A stretch of DNA of 64,000 nt, from NCBI GenBank assembly GCA_046349435.1, contig JAXMCI010000035.1, positions 18,155 to 82,154 of the forward strand, in the 5' to 3' direction. Made by a program: the position numbers and the translations under genes. Shown here in pieces: positions 8,512 through 19,083 of this stretch; the stretch's first letter is position 1, and each line of letters starts with the position of its first letter. Below the pieces are notes generated by a model, which ran no database searches, was not told where the DNA came from, and saw nothing but the letters and a program-made list of their open reading frames with translations. This stretch comes from JAXMCI01 sp046349435 (GTDB lineage: Bacteria; Pseudomonadota; Alphaproteobacteria; Dongiales; Dongiaceae).

Positions 8512-9423
8512 TCAGCCCCAGGGGCCGCGGCTGCTGCTGCCCCAGGGCCCGCCTTCGGCGGCGGGCGGGCCGGCGACCGGCGCGGTGCCGACATAGCCGG
8601 CCATCGCCTGGAGCCGGCGGATGCGCTCGGCCGTGCTCGGATGGGTGGCGAACAGGCCGGCGATGCCGCCATGCAGCGGGTTGACGATGAAGAGGTGGGC
8701 GGTCGCCGGGTTGGCCTCGGCGGCGAAGTTGTGGGTCTGCTGCGCCCGGCGGTCGATCTTGGCCAGCGCCGAGGCGAGCCAGAGCGGCTGGCCGCAGATC
8801 TCGGCGCCGCCGCGGTCGGCGGCGTACTCGCGGCTGCGGCTGATGCCCATCTGCACCAGCATGGCGGCGATCGGCGCCAGGATCGAGACGAGCAGCACGC
8901 CGACCGGCCCGAGCGGGTTCTCGCGGCTGTTGCCGAAGAACAGGCCGAGATTGGCGATCATGCTGATCGCGCCGGCGACGGTCGCGGTGATCGTCATGGT
9001 CAGCGTGTCGCGGTTGCGGACATGCGCCAGCTCGTGGGCGATGACGCCGGCCGCCTCCTCGGCGGTCAGCGTGCGCAGCAGGCCGGTGGTGGCCGCCACC
9101 GCGGCGTGCCGGGGGTTGCGGCCGGTGGCGAAGGCGTTGGGCTGCTCGCTCTCGATGACGTAGACGCGCGGCATCGGCAGCCCGGCGCGCTCGGCCAGCT
9201 GGCGCACGATGCCGTAGAGCTGCGGCGCGCTGCGCTCGTCGGCCTCGCGGGCGCCGTACATGCGCAGCACCAGCGAATCGGCGTTCCAGTAGGCGAACAG
9301 GTTCATGCCCGCCGCCACCAGCAGCGCGATCATCATGCCGCCCTGGCCGCCGACGAGATAACCGACGGCGACGAACAGGCCGGTAAGCGCGGCGAGCAGC
9401 AGGCCGGTGCGGAACAGGTTCAT
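8512..9423 (-). CDS. htpX: Zinc metalloprotease HtpX
   Basis: Membrane-bound M48 protease for quality control of membrane proteins under stress. 303 residues. It starts MNLFRTGLLL with two N-terminal membrane segments (about 5-25 and 28-48). The zinc site HELAH in GVIAHELAHVRNRD is followed by two more hydrophobic segments and the third ligand region SREYAADRGGAE. The conserved ESEQPNAFATGRNPRHAAV precedes the active site. I chose the ATG at 9423 because the open frame upstream is unconserved. It is divergent from the DUF1674 gene. Confidence 0.95.
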   Translation of the reverse strand: MNLFRTGLLLAALTGLFVAVGYLVGGQGGMMIALLVAAGMNLFAYWNADSLVLRMYGAREADERSAPQLYGIVRQLAERAGLPMPRVYVIESEQPNAFATGRNPRHAAVAATTGLLRTLTAEEAAGVIAHELAHVRNRDTLTMTITATVAGAISMIANLGLFFGNSRENPLGPVGVLLVSILAPIAAMLVQMGISRSREYAADRGGAEICGQPLWLASALAKIDRRAQQTHNFAAEANPATAHLFIVNPLHGGIAGLFATHPSTAERIRRLQAMAGYVGTAPVAGPPAAEGGPWGSSSRGPWG

Positions 9424-9526
9424 GGGACGGCTCGGGGTGGCTCCAATCCTCGACGCCGCATAGATGGCCCCGCCGCAGGGTGCGTCAAGGCTTGGCACCG
9501 GCCGGCCGCCGGGCCATATATTTCGA

Positions 9527-9709
9527 ATGGACAGCGACAAGCCGCCGCCGCGTCCCGCACCGGATCTGCCGCCTCCGGATCTGTCGCCCGGGGCCGGGCG
9601 GCCGGTGCCGGCGGCCCCTGCCCGGCCCGCCGAGATCGGCGGCCGGACCGGGCCGGACCCGACCCGCTACGGCGACTGGGAGCTCAACGGCCGCTGCATC
9701 GACTTCTGA
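9527..9709 (+). CDS. DUF1674 domain protein (succinate dehydrogenase assembly factor 4-like)
   Basis: A 60-residue protein. The N-terminal half is Pro-rich and low in complexity; the C-terminal half carries the diagnostic EIGGRTGPDPTRYGDWE and GRCIDF. This is the DUF1674/SDHAF4 family, whose mitochondrial member helps assemble the flavinated SdhA subunit; the same role in bacteria is inferred. The ATG at 9527 was chosen over an upstream in-frame ATG at 9464 because the extension is unlike the family. It is divergent from htpX, a common arrangement in alphaproteobacteria. Confidence 0.88.
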   Translation: MDSDKPPPRPAPDLPPPDLSPGAGRPVPAAPARPAEIGGRTGPDPTRYGDWELNGRCIDF

Positions 9710-9730
9710 GCGGCGGCGGCACGCGCCGGC

Positions 9731-9774
9731 AAGGTCGTCAGGGGCAAGTCGTCAGGCGCAAGATCGTCAGGCGC
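9731..9774. repeat. Three tandem 14-15-bp repeats
   Basis: Three near-identical units with the core gtcgtcaggsgc occur head to tail at 9731-9745, 9746-9759 and 9760-9774, between the converging ends of the DUF1674 and DUF2934 genes. The last unit overlaps the DUF2934 stop codon. Function unknown; probably replication slippage. Confidence 0.7.
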
Positions 9775-10111
9775 CCTGCCGCTCGCCGCGCCCGAGCTCA
9801 GTCTCGGCCTGCGACCAGTGCTCGCGCTCGCGGCCCTCGGGGCGTCCTTCCGTTTCCCAGATCTCGTAGGCGCGCTGCCGGATCGCGTCGTCGACCGGGT
9901 TGCGGCCGGCCGTCTCCGGCGAGTCCGCCACGCCCTGCTGCTCGGCGACGGCGGCGACATCGCCGGCCGGCTCGCCGGGCGCACCCAGCTTGTCGCTCGG
10001 CTCCGCCGCGGCGCCGTGGGCAACCGGATTGGCCAGGGGCCGGTCCTCGAGGGCTGCGGTTGCGGCAGGCCGCGGCGCGGCCGCACCCTGGAGTTGCGAC
10101 TTGATCGCCAT
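9767..10111 (-). CDS. DUF2934 domain-containing protein
   Basis: A 114-residue soluble protein of unknown function. The N-terminal 70 residues are Ala/Pro-rich and probably disordered. The C-terminal segment IRQRAYEIWETEGRPEGRE, followed by HWSQAE, is the DUF2934 motif, a short helical domain frequent in alphaproteobacterial stress-linked small proteins. A GGAAC-N16-GGTT element lies about 60 bases upstream, one base off the EcfG general-stress consensus, so stress control is possible. It is followed by converging DUF1674. Confidence 0.85.
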   Translation of the reverse strand: MAIKSQLQGAAAPRPAATAALEDRPLANPVAHGAAAEPSDKLGAPGEPAGDVAAVAEQQGVADSPETAGRNPVDDAIRQRAYEIWETEGRPEGREREHWSQAETELGRGERQGA

Positions 10112-10125
10112 GCTCAGTCTCCCGG

Positions 10126-10161
10126 AAACGACAAAGGCGGCCGGAGAAAGGCCCGGCCGCC
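10126..10161 (-). terminator. Intrinsic terminator after acs
   Basis: Read on the minus strand, a 9-bp GC stem (arms 10153-10161 and 10136-10144, core ggcggccgg) with an 8-base loop is followed by a TTTGTCGTTT tract. It begins about 50 bases after the acs stop and suits termination of acs before the DUF2934 gene. Confidence 0.75.
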
Positions 10162-10170
10162 ATCGTCGCT

Positions 10171-10195
10171 AACCGATCAGGCGGCGCCGGGTTCC
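10171..10195 (-). promoter_or_regulatory. Near-consensus EcfG-type promoter for the DUF2934 gene
   Basis: On the minus strand GGAAC (10195-10191), 16 bases, then GGTT (10174-10171). The EcfG consensus is GGAAC-N16/17-CGTT, so one base differs. It sits about 60 bases before the DUF2934 start. Chance occurrence in GC-rich DNA cannot be excluded. Confidence 0.35.
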
Positions 10196-10210
10196 CGGCG
10201 CCGCCGCAGC

Positions 10211-12148
<1,938 letters not shown>

Positions 12149-12198
12149 CTCGGACGCTTCCTCGGGTCGGTTCTGGATGACGGTCGGAGCCGGCTGGC

Positions 12199-12220
12199 CC
12201 GGATTATCGCCGGATTATCG
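12199..12220 (-). promoter_or_regulatory. Tandem 11-bp direct repeat upstream of acs
   Basis: Two exact copies of CGATAATCCGG (minus strand) are joined head to tail, 51-72 bases upstream of the acs start. The 11-base period puts them on the same face of the helix and they are AT-richer than their surroundings, as expected of an activator or repressor site. No regulator can be named. Confidence 0.45.
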
Positions 12221-12297
12221 ACAGAAGCGGCGGGGGGACAAGCCGCCCGCGGCGGCGTCGTGCGGCCGCGGGCGGTCGGGCCGTCCGGCCCGGGCGC

Positions 12298-13710
12298 TCA
12301 GGCGCGCCGCGCCTCCAGCGACCACCAGTCGACGCGGCGGGTGAGCAGCATGATGGCGGCCAGCATCACGAACAGGCCGAGCGTGCCGGCGAGCAGCGCG
12401 TAGTCCTCCAGCCCGAGCAGCACGAAGACATAGCCGTGCACCACTGCCAGCTCGCCGGCGATCAGCCAGCCGGCGCGCCGCCGCACGGTGGCGCCGAGAT
12501 AGAGGGCCACCATGGCGATGGTGGCGAGCGCGGCGGCGAGATAGGCCCAGGCGAAGCCGACATGCTCGGCCAGCGACAGCAGCAGCAGGTAGAACAGGCA
12601 GAGCGCCGCGCCGATCAGCACGTACTGCACGAAATGGGCACGGCCGCCCTGCAGCACGCCGATCAGGAAGACGGCGCCGAGCGTGAGCCCGATCACCAGC
12701 ACGCCGTATTTGGTGACGCGGTCGATCTGCTGGTAGCCGTCGCCGGGCAGCACCAGCCGGACCCCGACCGCGCCGCTGTCGATGCGCGGGAAGTCGATCT
12801 CGTCGGAGACCCAGCCCTGCGGATAGGCGCGGGCCAGCGCCGACACCGTCCACCGCGCGGCGAAGCCGTCCGGCCCGACCGTGCGCTCGGCCGGCAGGAA
12901 GCCGCCGACGAAGTCGGGATGCGGCCAGCTCGAGCGCATCGCGATGCTCGTCTCGCCGCCCATCGGCAGCACCGTCAGCTCGCGCACCCCGTCGAGCGAC
13001 AGCTCGGCGGTCACCGCATGGGCCGCCGGGCCGGCATCGCCGAGCCGGCCATGGACGCCCACCGGGAAGAGCGCGCCCTTGGGCGTGCCCGGCAGCAGCC
13101 GCAGCGGCCGGTCGTCGAGCGTGACGGCGAGCGCCCGCACGCCGCGGCTGTCGCCGAAGCCGAGCACCAGGCTGGCCTCGTCCCACAGCACGGCCGTGGC
13201 GGGCACGCCGCGGGCGGCGAGGTCGGCCGCCTCGAAGCGGGCGGCGAGCCGGATCCGGCTGCCGTAGAGCAGCACGTCGTAGATACTCTTGCGCCGCAGC
13301 TCGGGCAGGATCTCGGCCGTCACCTCCAGCCGCTCGGGCAGCAGGTGCAGGAAGCGGATCTCCCCCGCCGCCTGGCCCGGCGCCGCCGGCAACCGGTAGG
13401 GCAGCAGCAGCACCGGGCCGCCCAGAGCCTGCTCGCCGCCCCATTGCGCGGCAAGGTCGTCCTCGACCTCGTGCAGGCGGCCGGCGCGCTCGCCGACCAG
13501 CTCGTCGATCATCATCAGCGGGATCAGCAGCAGCCCGCCGAGCAGGGCCAGCAGCACGACGCGGATCACCACGCCGAGCCCCGCCCAGGGCGGGCGCGGC
13601 GCGGACAGCGGCTGGGCCAGCGGCTCGGCCACGGGCTCGGGCGGCGGCTCGGCAGCGGGCTCGGCGGCGGTCTCGGCGGCGGTCTCGGACGGCGCTTCGG
13701 ATTCGGACAT
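12298..13710 (-). CDS. creD: CreD family inner membrane protein
   Basis: A 470-residue inner membrane protein of the CreD (Cet) family, linked in other bacteria to the CreBC regulon, envelope integrity and colicin/beta-lactam response. An unusual N-terminal tail of about 45 residues is built of Glu-Pro-Ala repeats (AAEPAAEPPPEPVAEPLAQP). A membrane segment near 48-65 follows, then a large periplasmic domain (about 70-320) with FEAADLAARGV and SSWPHPDFVGGFLP, and five or six C-terminal membrane segments including VQYVLIGAALCLFYLLLLSL. No creBC genes are adjacent. Confidence 0.88.
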   Translation of the reverse strand: MSESEAPSETAAETAAEPAAEPPPEPVAEPLAQPLSAPRPPWAGLGVVIRVVLLALLGGLLLIPLMMIDELVGERAGRLHEVEDDLAAQWGGEQALGGPVLLLPYRLPAAPGQAAGEIRFLHLLPERLEVTAEILPELRRKSIYDVLLYGSRIRLAARFEAADLAARGVPATAVLWDEASLVLGFGDSRGVRALAVTLDDRPLRLLPGTPKGALFPVGVHGRLGDAGPAAHAVTAELSLDGVRELTVLPMGGETSIAMRSSWPHPDFVGGFLPAERTVGPDGFAARWTVSALARAYPQGWVSDEIDFPRIDSGAVGVRLVLPGDGYQQIDRVTKYGVLVIGLTLGAVFLIGVLQGGRAHFVQYVLIGAALCLFYLLLLSLAEHVGFAWAYLAAALATIAMVALYLGATVRRRAGWLIAGELAVVHGYVFVLLGLEDYALLAGTLGLFVMLAAIMLLTRRVDWWSLEARRA

Positions 13711-13805
13711 CGAGGCAACTCCCCTTGGGTTCGGACGTTGCCAGCCAAGCGGAGCAAGGCGCCGCCGCCGTGGCGGCCCCTGGGCATTTCGGCGACACTC
13801 GCGTG

Positions 13806-15041
13806 ATGAAATCGGAGCAAGGCGGCGGCGAAGCCGTGGCGGAGGAGCCGCTCGGCACCATCGAATGGACCATCGCGGCGGGGCTGGCCGGCGGCGACGA
13901 GCAGGCGCTGCTGGCCGGATTCTGCGCGCGCATGGTGGCGCTCGGCCTGCCGCTGCGGCGCGCCTCGCTCGCCGCCAACCTGCTGCACCCCATCTACGGA
14001 TCGCGCAGCCTGCGCTGGCGCAGCAGCGGGGTCGAGCAGTTCAGCTTCGAGCGGCCCGGCACCGGCCGCGACGAGGAGGAATGGCAGCAGAGCCCGTTCC
14101 GCCACATGCTGGAGACGGAGCAGCACAGCCTGCGGCGCCGCCTCGACCCCGGCGATCGCCCGGGCGAGTTCCGGCTGCTCGACCAGCTCCGCGCCGAGGG
14201 CGCCACCGACTATTTCGCGATGATCGTGCGGATGGGCGGCGGCATGACGCTGGGCGAGGTCCAGGGCATGGCCTCCTCCTGGGCGGCCGACCGGCCGGGC
14301 GGCTTCCGCGACGACGAGATCGAGCTGCTCCGGCGCACCGTGCCGGCGCTCGCCTTCGCCTGGAACGCCATCGCCTCGGTGGCCACGACGCGCACGCTGC
14401 TGCGCACCTATCTCGGCCGCGGCGCCGCCGAGCGGGTGCTGGCCGGCAATGTCGAGCGCGGCCGCGCCGAGACCATCCGGGCGGTGATCTGGTACAGCGA
14501 CCTCTCCGACTTCACCCGCACCGCCGACCGGCTGCCGCGCGACCAGCTGCTCGCCTTCCTCAACGACTATGCCGGCTGCCTGGTCGAGGTGCTGGCCGAG
14601 CATGGCGGCGAGGTGCTGAAGTTCGTCGGCGACGGCATGCTGGCGATCTTCCCGGCGGCGCCCGACGGCGCCGCCTGCGAGCGGGCGCTCGACGCCGCGC
14701 TGGCCGCCGAGGCGGCGGTGGCGACGCTCAACGAGCGGCGCGCCGCCGCCGGCCTGGCGCTGACCGACTTCCACCTCGCGCTGCATCTCGGCGAGGTGCT
14801 GTTCGGCAATTTCGGCAGCCGCGAGCGGCTCGACTTCACCGTGCTCGGCCCGGCGGTCAACGAGGTGGCGCGGATCGAGGCGCTGTGCCGCTCGCTCGAC
14901 CAGCGGGTCATCGTCTCGCAGGCCTTCGCCGCCGCCGCGGGAGAGCGGCGCGGCGGCCTGCTGTCGCTCGGCCGCTATGCGCTGCGCGGCGTGGCGCGGC
15001 CGGAGGAGCTCTTCACCATCGATCGCAGCGCGGCCGGGTAG
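13806..15041 (+). CDS. Class III adenylate/guanylate cyclase domain protein
   Basis: A 411-residue soluble protein. The N-terminal half (about 1-200) is a conserved but uncharacterised region found before cyclase domains in alphaproteobacteria. The C-terminal half (about 215-385) is a class III nucleotidyl cyclase domain with metal-binding aspartates in WYSDLSDFTRTAD and KFVGDGMLAIF and the FTVLGPAVNEVARIE helix. It presumably makes cAMP (substrate choice not certain). The ATG at 13806 was chosen; an in-frame ATG at 13725 lies inside the divergent promoter region with creD. Several other cyclase genes or remnants lie in this window. Confidence 0.88.
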   Translation: MKSEQGGGEAVAEEPLGTIEWTIAAGLAGGDEQALLAGFCARMVALGLPLRRASLAANLLHPIYGSRSLRWRSSGVEQFSFERPGTGRDEEEWQQSPFRHMLETEQHSLRRRLDPGDRPGEFRLLDQLRAEGATDYFAMIVRMGGGMTLGEVQGMASSWAADRPGGFRDDEIELLRRTVPALAFAWNAIASVATTRTLLRTYLGRGAAERVLAGNVERGRAETIRAVIWYSDLSDFTRTADRLPRDQLLAFLNDYAGCLVEVLAEHGGEVLKFVGDGMLAIFPAAPDGAACERALDAALAAEAAVATLNERRAAAGLALTDFHLALHLGEVLFGNFGSRERLDFTVLGPAVNEVARIEALCRSLDQRVIVSQAFAAAAGERRGGLLSLGRYALRGVARPEELFTIDRSAAG

Positions 15042-15048
15042 GCTCTTC

Positions 15049-15073
15049 GGAACCCGCAACTCGAGGGCGTGTT
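15049..15073 (+). promoter_or_regulatory. Near-consensus EcfG-type promoter upstream of the PhnA-like gene
   Basis: GGAAC (15049-15053), 16 bases, then TGTT (15070-15073); one base differs from GGAAC-N16-CGTT. It lies 49 bases before the ATG of a membrane protein whose relatives are often stress-related. Weak on its own. Confidence 0.35.
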
Positions 15074-15121
15074 GCAGAGCCGGAAACGGGTGTCGATGGG
15101 ACCGCCCGGAGGAGCCTTGCC

Positions 15122-16096
15122 ATGGCCTATGAGACGACGCGGGGGCCGCGCGCCCCGAACCTCGCCCCGACCGATCCGGTGCTGGCGCCGGATGTGGAAT
15201 CGCTTCCCAATCCATTCGCCCGGATCTCCTGGGGCGGGATCTTCGCCGGCGTCTTCATCGTGCTGGCGCTGCAGGTGCTGCTCAACATGATCGGGGTCGG
15301 CATCGGGCTCAGCACGGTCGAGCCGATGACCGGCGACACGCCGAGCGCCACGGCGATGACGGTCGGCGCCGGCCTCTGGTTCGTGGTCAGCAGCTGGATC
15401 GCGCTGGTCGCCGGCGGCTATGTCGCGAGCCGGCTGGCCGGCAGCTATCACCGGCAGGACGCGCTGCTGCACGGCCTGGTCACCTGGGGCTTCACCCTGG
15501 TGCTGATCGTGGTGCTGGCGGCCGGCGCGGTCGGCGGCGCGGTGCGCGCCGCCTCGGGCATGATCGGCGGCGCCGCCCGGGTCGCCGGCCAGGCGGCCGG
15601 CGCGGCGGCGCCGCAGCTCGCCCAGAATGCGGGCCAGCAGAATGCGGGTCAGCAGAATGCCGGCCAGCCTGGCGGCAGCGCGGCGGGCGGTCCCGATCTG
15701 CGCGGCCTGATCGCCGGCGCGATCGAGCCGGCCGATCCGGCCCGGATGACGCCGGAGCAGCAGGATGCGGCGATCGTCCGCGAGACGACGCAGCTGATCG
15801 CCAATCCCGACCCCACCGGGGTCAACCGCGACCGGCTGACCCAGCTGATCGCGGCCCGCACCGGCCTCAGCCCGCAGGAGGCGGCGGCGCGGCTGCAGGA
15901 TGTCGAGAAGCGCGGCCGGGAGGCGGTCGACCAGGCGCGGCAGACCGCCCGGGAGGCGGCCGACGCGGCGGCGCGGGCCGGCACCCAGGCGGCGCTGTGG
16001 GGCGCGGTCGCGCTGGTGCTGGGCGCCATCGCGGCCGCCGTCGGCGGCCTGGTCGGGCGACATCACGCGCTGGCCTGGCGCCGCCTGCCCGGCTGA
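15122..16096 (+). CDS. PhnA-like / YrzE-type membrane protein
   Basis: A 324-residue integral membrane protein, often annotated PhnA-like in alphaproteobacteria, function unknown. Membrane segments are near 36-58 (start SWGGIFAGVFIVLALQVLL), 75-97, 115-140 and 290-312. The soluble middle contains a three-fold QNAGQ repeat (residues about 165-180, visible as a DNA repeat at 15626-15665), then a conserved part with MTPEQQDAAIVRETTQLI and a coiled-coil-like helix. Possible stress induction through the GGAAC element upstream. It ends shortly before the convergent DedA gene. Confidence 0.75.
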   Translation: MAYETTRGPRAPNLAPTDPVLAPDVESLPNPFARISWGGIFAGVFIVLALQVLLNMIGVGIGLSTVEPMTGDTPSATAMTVGAGLWFVVSSWIALVAGGYVASRLAGSYHRQDALLHGLVTWGFTLVLIVVLAAGAVGGAVRAASGMIGGAARVAGQAAGAAAPQLAQNAGQQNAGQQNAGQPGGSAAGGPDLRGLIAGAIEPADPARMTPEQQDAAIVRETTQLIANPDPTGVNRDRLTQLIAARTGLSPQEAAARLQDVEKRGREAVDQARQTAREAADAAARAGTQAALWGAVALVLGAIAAAVGGLVGRHHALAWRRLPG

Positions 16097-16125
16097 GGGC
16101 CGCCGCAGGGTCTCGGGGGTAGGGC

Positions 16126-16773
16126 TCAGGGGCCGGGCGGCATCCGCCCGGCCCTCACCCTGACCGGGCCGGGCAGCGCCTGCTCGGCCGCCTGCTGCAG
16201 CCGGCCCATGTTGCGGCGCAGGAACCAGAGCCCGGCCAGCACGAGAGCGCCGGCGAGCGCCAGGGCCACCCAGCCGAGCGGCCCGGCGATGCGGCCGATG
16301 GCATGGCCCAGGAAGTAGCCGCCGCAGCCATAGAGCACCGCCCAGCAGGTCCCGCCGGCGGCGTTGCAGAGCAGGAAGCGCGACCAGCGCATGCAGCTCG
16401 CCCCGGCGAGCAGGGCGGCGAAGGTGCGCAGCAGCGCGACGAAGCGGCCGAAGAAGACGATGCTGCCGCCCCGCCGCAGGAAGAGATACTGGCCGAGCTT
16501 GATCCTGGCCTGGTCGAGCCCGACCCACGGGCCGAAGCGCAGCAGCAGGCGCAGCCCGGCCTCGCGCCCGATCCAGTAGCCGGCATTGTCGCCCAGGATG
16601 GCCCCGGCAGCGGCCGCCGCGACGACGAGCGGCAGAGCGAGATCGTGGGTGGTGCCGGCATAGATCGCGGCGGCGATCAGCGCCGACTCGCCGGGCAGCG
16701 GCAGGCCCATGCTCTCCAGCGCGATCACGCCGAAGACCGCCCAGTAGCCGTAGGTGGCGAGGAGGTCGTGCAT
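16126..16773 (-). CDS. DedA family membrane protein
   Basis: A 215-residue SNARE-associated/VTT-domain protein of the DedA family, which includes undecaprenyl-phosphate and lipid flippase-like members. Diagnostic segments: ALESMGLPLPGESALI (acidic residue in the re-entrant loop), GDNAGYWIGR and FFGRFVALLRTFAALLAG (conserved arginines). Hydrophobic segments cover about 8-30, 45-65, 130-155 and 160-185. Exact substrate unknown. It starts a few bases after the decayed toxin gene on the same strand. Confidence 0.92.
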   Translation of the reverse strand: MHDLLATYGYWAVFGVIALESMGLPLPGESALIAAAIYAGTTHDLALPLVVAAAAAGAILGDNAGYWIGREAGLRLLLRFGPWVGLDQARIKLGQYLFLRRGGSIVFFGRFVALLRTFAALLAGASCMRWSRFLLCNAAGGTCWAVLYGCGGYFLGHAIGRIAGPLGWVALALAGALVLAGLWFLRRNMGRLQQAAEQALPGPVRVRAGRMPPGP

Positions 16774-16781
16774 GGAACGCG

Positions 16782-17010
16782 TCAGTCGCGGCGGCGGCCA
16801 TGCCGCACGCGCAGGATGATCACGCGATCATCGGCAATCCGATAGCTTACGACATAGGGCCAGATCGCCACCAGCTCGCGCCGGTTGCGCCCGCGGGGAC
16901 GGCCCCGATAGGGAAAGCTGGCCAGGGAATCGGCAGCCTCGACCAAGGCGCTAGGCTCTGATCGCGGCCAGGTCGCCGACCGCGGCCGCGGACCAGGCTA
17001 CTTGCCCCAA
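16782..17010 (-). pseudogene. Decayed RelE/ParE-family toxin
   Basis: The remains of a type II toxin gene. The 5' part (TTG at 17010, overlapping the antitoxin stop) encodes VAWSAAAVGDLAAIRA and then meets TAG at 16953-16951. The 3' part, one base out of frame, encodes LVEAADSLASFPYRGRPRGR, then ELVAIWPYVVSYRIADDRV and IILRVRHGRRRD. Both halves match the RelE/ParE pattern, but the 16-20 residues that normally join them are missing. A small deletion with frameshift has therefore inactivated it. The antitoxin upstream is intact. Confidence 0.82.
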
Positions 17011-17183
17011 CGGGGCGGCGGCAGCTCGGCGTCCGTTCCCCAGGAGAGCAGCCAGCGCCGGACCGCATCGTGATCGACCAGCCGGCCGGCGGCAATGTCG
17101 GCCTCGGCCTCCGCCCAGGCCTTCTCCTCGGCCGCCTCGTCCGGCTCGAACAACATGCCGGGCTGGTTCGTCGCACTGGGCAT
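16998..17183 (-). CDS. Type II antitoxin of a RelE/ParE module
   Basis: A 61-residue protein with EKAWAEAEADIAAGRLVDHD and AVRRWLLSWGTDAELPPP, the typical pattern of short antitoxins that precede RelE/ParE toxins in proteobacteria. It would bind and neutralise the toxin and repress the operon. The start ATG abuts an inverted repeat (17185-17205). Its toxin partner downstream is broken, so the antitoxin is an orphan; it might still neutralise related toxins or regulate. Confidence 0.8.
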   Translation of the reverse strand: MPSATNQPGMLFEPDEAAEEKAWAEAEADIAAGRLVDHDAVRRWLLSWGTDAELPPPRWGK

Positions 17184-17184
17184 G

Positions 17185-17205
17185 GGCTCAATATAGCATC
17201 GAGCC
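17185..17205 (-). promoter_or_regulatory. Inverted repeat over a TATATT box before the antitoxin gene
   Basis: Arms GGCTC (17205-17201) and GAGCC (17189-17185) enclose GATGCTATATT on the minus strand, ending one base before the antitoxin ATG. TATATT resembles a -10 box. The layout suits an autoregulatory toxin-antitoxin operator with a near-leaderless transcript, but no clear -35 is seen. Confidence 0.4.
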
Positions 17206-17224
17206 CGCCGCTTCGCACCCCGGC

Positions 17225-18634
<1,410 letters not shown>

Positions 18635-18657
18635 GGCCTTGCCCCGGCGCTCCGGCC

Positions 18658-19083
18658 TCAGCCCTCGGCGGCGTCCGACGCGGCGGCGGCCTCGCCGGCG
18701 CCCTCCTTGTTCAGGCCGGCGCCGGTGGTCCGCTCGGCGATGCGGGCCGCCTTGCCGCGCAGGCCGCGCAGGTAATAGAGCTTGGCGCGCCGGACATGGC
18801 CGCGGCGGACCAGCTCGACCCCGGCGATGCGCGGGCTGTAGAGCGGGAAGACGCGCTCGACGCCCTCGCCGTAGGAGATCTTGCGCACGGTGAAGGAGGA
18901 ATGCAGCCCGGCGTTCTTGCGGGCGATGCAGACTCCCTCGAAGGCCTGGATCCGCTCGCGCGAGCCCTCGACCACCTTGACGTTCACCTTGACGGTGTCG
19001 CCGGGCCCGAACTCGGGCAGCCCCGCGGCCGTGCCGAGCTTCTCGATCTGCTCCTGCTCGAGCTGCTGGATCATCGTCGTCAT
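18658..19083 (-). CDS. rplS: 50S ribosomal protein L19
   Basis: L19, located at the 30S-50S interface. 141 residues with an Ala/Glu-rich C-terminal tail of about 20. Family signatures: FGPGDTVKVNVKVVEG, RIQAFEGVCIARK, FTVRKISYGEGVERVFPLY and RRAKLYYLRGLRGKAARI. ATG at 19083 overlaps the trmD stop and follows a GGAGGAA site. Same strand as trmD-rimM-rpsP, the classic translation operon. Confidence 0.98.
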   Translation of the reverse strand: MTTMIQQLEQEQIEKLGTAAGLPEFGPGDTVKVNVKVVEGSRERIQAFEGVCIARKNAGLHSSFTVRKISYGEGVERVFPLYSPRIAGVELVRRGHVRRAKLYYLRGLRGKAARIAERTTGAGLNKEGAGEAAAASDAAEG

